A DNA stretch of 7,197 bases from JAERML01 sp035687895. GTDB taxonomy: Bacteria > Bacteroidota > Ignavibacteria > UBA10030 > UBA6906. Below the pieces are notes generated by a model. The model was not told the origin of the DNA and did not search any database. It saw only the letters and a list, made by a program, of their open reading frames with translations. Below, one piece after another: positions 6,098 through 7,197 of this stretch. Position numbers and translations under genes: made by a program. Location: the NCBI GenBank assembly GCA_035687895.1, contig DASRUE010000118.1, forward strand, positions 1 to 7,197. The letters are read 5' to 3'. The number at the start of each line of letters is the position of its first letter. Positions within the stretch are counted from its first letter, which is position 1.

Positions 6098-6149
6098 GTG
6101 GGGGCGATTCCCCGCCTAGGGCGGGATTGTCGACAGGAATCGCCCCCAC
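6098..6149. repeat. REP-like nested palindrome, right of the RAYT
   Basis: The outer arms GTGGGGGCGATTCC (6098-6111) and GGAATCGCCCCCAC (6136-6149) pair perfectly over 14 bases. Inside, CCCGCC (6111-6116), a TAG loop and GGCGGG (6120-6125) form a second perfect hairpin. It ends three bases past the stop codon of the minus-strand gene at 6153. It is the better-preserved counterpart of 5286-5337 and has the same orientation. Confidence 0.85.
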
Positions 6150-6152
6150 GGG

Positions 6153-6356
6153 TTACTTGCTACGGTTGTATGGCGAACGGTTTGTTGGCTTGAGCGAGAC
6201 CCCAAGATCGCTCGCCCTTGCACGCACTGCATTTTCAGTTCGACCCAGTTTCAAACCGATCACACGTGTTGGCATGTTTTGCGCAGCAAGGACACTGAGG
6301 TTTCTTTCGTCACTTGATGTCCAAGCCTTGCCGGTATTGCGCGTGTACTTTGGCAT
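6153..6356 (-). CDS. Small helix-turn-helix (SANT/Myb-like) protein
   Basis: This is a 67-residue basic protein. The ATG at 6356 has a strong ribosome site (GGAGGTGAAGG) that lies within and just after the end of the upstream gene. Residues 11-25 (AWTSSDERNLSVLAA) form a first helix with the Trp typical of SANT/Myb or GcrA-like domains. Residues 29-52 (PTRVIGLKLGRTENAVRARA) read as a turn and recognition helix. The tail SLKPTNRSPYN is a motif I recall from many small bacterial hypothetical proteins. DNA binding is inferred; the target is unknown. It follows the DUF3800 gene by 6 bases, so the two are surely cotranscribed, and it could act as a regulator or partner. A REP-like palindrome begins 3 bases after its stop. 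Confidence 0.85.
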   Translation of the reverse strand: MPKYTRNTGKAWTSSDERNLSVLAAQNMPTRVIGLKLGRTENAVRARASDLGVSLKPTNRSPYNRSK

Positions 6357-6362
6357 TGTCCT

Positions 6363-7154
6363 TCACCTCCCTCTACCTGCTAACTGATCACGACTGCGAG
6401 CATTTGGCTGTATTCTTCCATTTGTATCGACGTCAATAGTCCCAATGACAGGTATCATCCGGATGCTCCGTATCATTCCCACAATTTCTGTTGAGGCCAG
6501 CAGTTTCCGCATCTGTCCGTTTGTGCGAGTAGCAACTGGATCAAGGTCTTCAATTCTTCCATGGTTTACCTCAATGTTGTCTTTTCGGGACATAAGGTAG
6601 GCAACAATGTCTGCATAGCAGAGTCCAATGGTCTCTGTGCCAGACCTCGACAGGATTACATCCTCGAAGAGAATCAGCCGCTTCCTCTGCAGGATTGGTT
6701 CAATTCTCATCCTAAGGCCTGTTGCATTGACATCGCTTCGTTGATCAAAGCAGATGGACACAACATCCTTGCCGCCCTTTGTCGTCGTGCTTGTCCCAAG
6801 CACTGATGAAACTGCCACACTGACAAGCCTGAGATAGCTCTCGTTTGTCGAACCTCCTGTGGAAGATGCGTAACAGAACCTGATCCGGGAATTAGAAGCC
6901 GAGGTATTCATCGCGATAATCTCCTTCGTCAGCTCGATCCTTTGCTCGACTGTCACACTTGGACAACCTTGGGATTGCGAAAAGATCATCGTCCCTTTGA
7001 ATTCAATCGATTTGTCCCATCCGAAACGAGTGATCTTGGAGAGGTACTCACGTTTTAGCTCCCCATACTTTGAAGAATCGATCAGGGCAGCACAAACTCC
7101 TAGATAGTCTGTGTTGTGTGCATCTGAACTCTCATCTACGAACACAAGCTTCAT
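6363..7154 (-). CDS. DUF3800 domain protein
   Basis: This 263-residue protein starts at an ATG at 7154 with a near-perfect GAGGAGGTGAA ribosome site. DUF3800 landmarks are present in order: an N-terminal KLVFVDESSD with acidic D7 and E8 (the usual form is DESG), SIEFKG at 49-54 (family E-x-K), a middle aspartate in ICFDQRSD (D137), and LCYADIVAYL at 178-187 (D182; family form 'QLADLIAY'). The spaced acidic residues suggest a metal-dependent RNase H-like nuclease fold, but the activity of this family is not well established. DUF3800 genes are common in variable islands, prophages and near defence genes. No signal peptide is seen, so it is cytoplasmic. The start overlaps the end of an upstream frame by ATGA, and the HTH gene follows closely. 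Confidence 0.85.
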   Translation of the reverse strand: MKLVFVDESSDAHNTDYLGVCAALIDSSKYGELKREYLSKITRFGWDKSIEFKGTMIFSQSQGCPSVTVEQRIELTKEIIAMNTSASNSRIRFCYASSTGGSTNESYLRLVSVAVSSVLGTSTTTKGGKDVVSICFDQRSDVNATGLRMRIEPILQRKRLILFEDVILSRSGTETIGLCYADIVAYLMSRKDNIEVNHGRIEDLDPVATRTNGQMRKLLASTEIVGMIRSIRMIPVIGTIDVDTNGRIQPNARSRDQLAGRGR

Positions 7155-7197
7155 TTCACCTCCTCAAGATACTTAGCAATGTTCCAATTTAGTCTCT
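7151..7197 (-). CDS. C-terminal end of an upstream gene (partial)
   Basis: On the minus strand one frame is open from the window edge and ends RLNWNIAKYLEEVK at a TGA (7153-7151) that overlaps the DUF3800 ATG as ATGA. Fourteen open codons alone prove little. The overlap, the helical, natural-looking composition and the fact that the DUF3800 ribosome site falls inside these codons suggest the tail of a coupled gene. Nothing can be said of its function. Confidence 0.42.
   Translation of the reverse strand, partial: RLNWNIAKYLEEVK

Noticed and set aside
6079..6387. 102-codon plus-strand frame opposite the HTH gene
   Set aside because: It begins inside a hairpin and lacks family features; the opposite strand has a strong ribosome site and a recognisable HTH protein.

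Overview
The window looks like a chromosomal accessory stretch from a free-living FCB-group bacterium, most likely Ignavibacteria/Chlorobi-like or a related Bacteroidota lineage. The main reason is three genes ending in type A type IX secretion (T9SS) sorting domains with the QNYPNPFNPST signature typical of that group. A TTG-N19-TAnnTTT promoter of Bacteroidota type and a RAYT (REP-associated tyrosine transposase) agree with this. The lineage is inferred from protein style only.

Layout. (1) Positions 1-3420, plus strand: the 3' end of one secreted T9SS protein, its terminator, a 350-base spacer with a candidate sigma-54 promoter, then a complete 797-residue T9SS beta-helix protein and its terminator. 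The last 560 coding bases and the terminators of the two genes are about 93% identical, so they are tandem paralogues at least over their 3' ends. (2) 3504-5220, minus strand: a probable operon running leftwards from a promoter at 5220-5191. It holds a short lipoprotein that looks like a truncated beta-propeller protein, a 43-residue exported peptide joined to it by an ATGA overlap, and a complete 358-residue T9SS protein. It converges on the 797-residue gene across a spacer holding a terminator and a REP-like palindrome. (3) 5246-6149: a RAYT gene broken by one frameshift. It is bracketed by two direct copies of a composite repeat made of a terminator-like hairpin followed by a REP-like palindrome, and it carries a perfect 30-bp palindrome inside its own reading frame. 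(4) 6153-7197, minus strand: a DUF3800 gene and a 67-residue helix-turn-helix protein, 6 bases apart, preceded by the last codons of a third gene that overlaps DUF3800 by ATGA.

How it fits together. The T9SS genes are surface or secreted cargo. The most interesting layer is the repeat layer. Four copies of one terminator hairpin share a conserved loop. A set of palindromes with GTAGGGG/GTGGGGG-type ends but different cores is scattered between genes, around the RAYT and inside the RAYT frame. This is what a RAYT with its REP substrates (a 'REPtron') would look like, with the added oddity of an in-frame REP in the transposase gene. No RNA genes or CRISPR arrays were seen.
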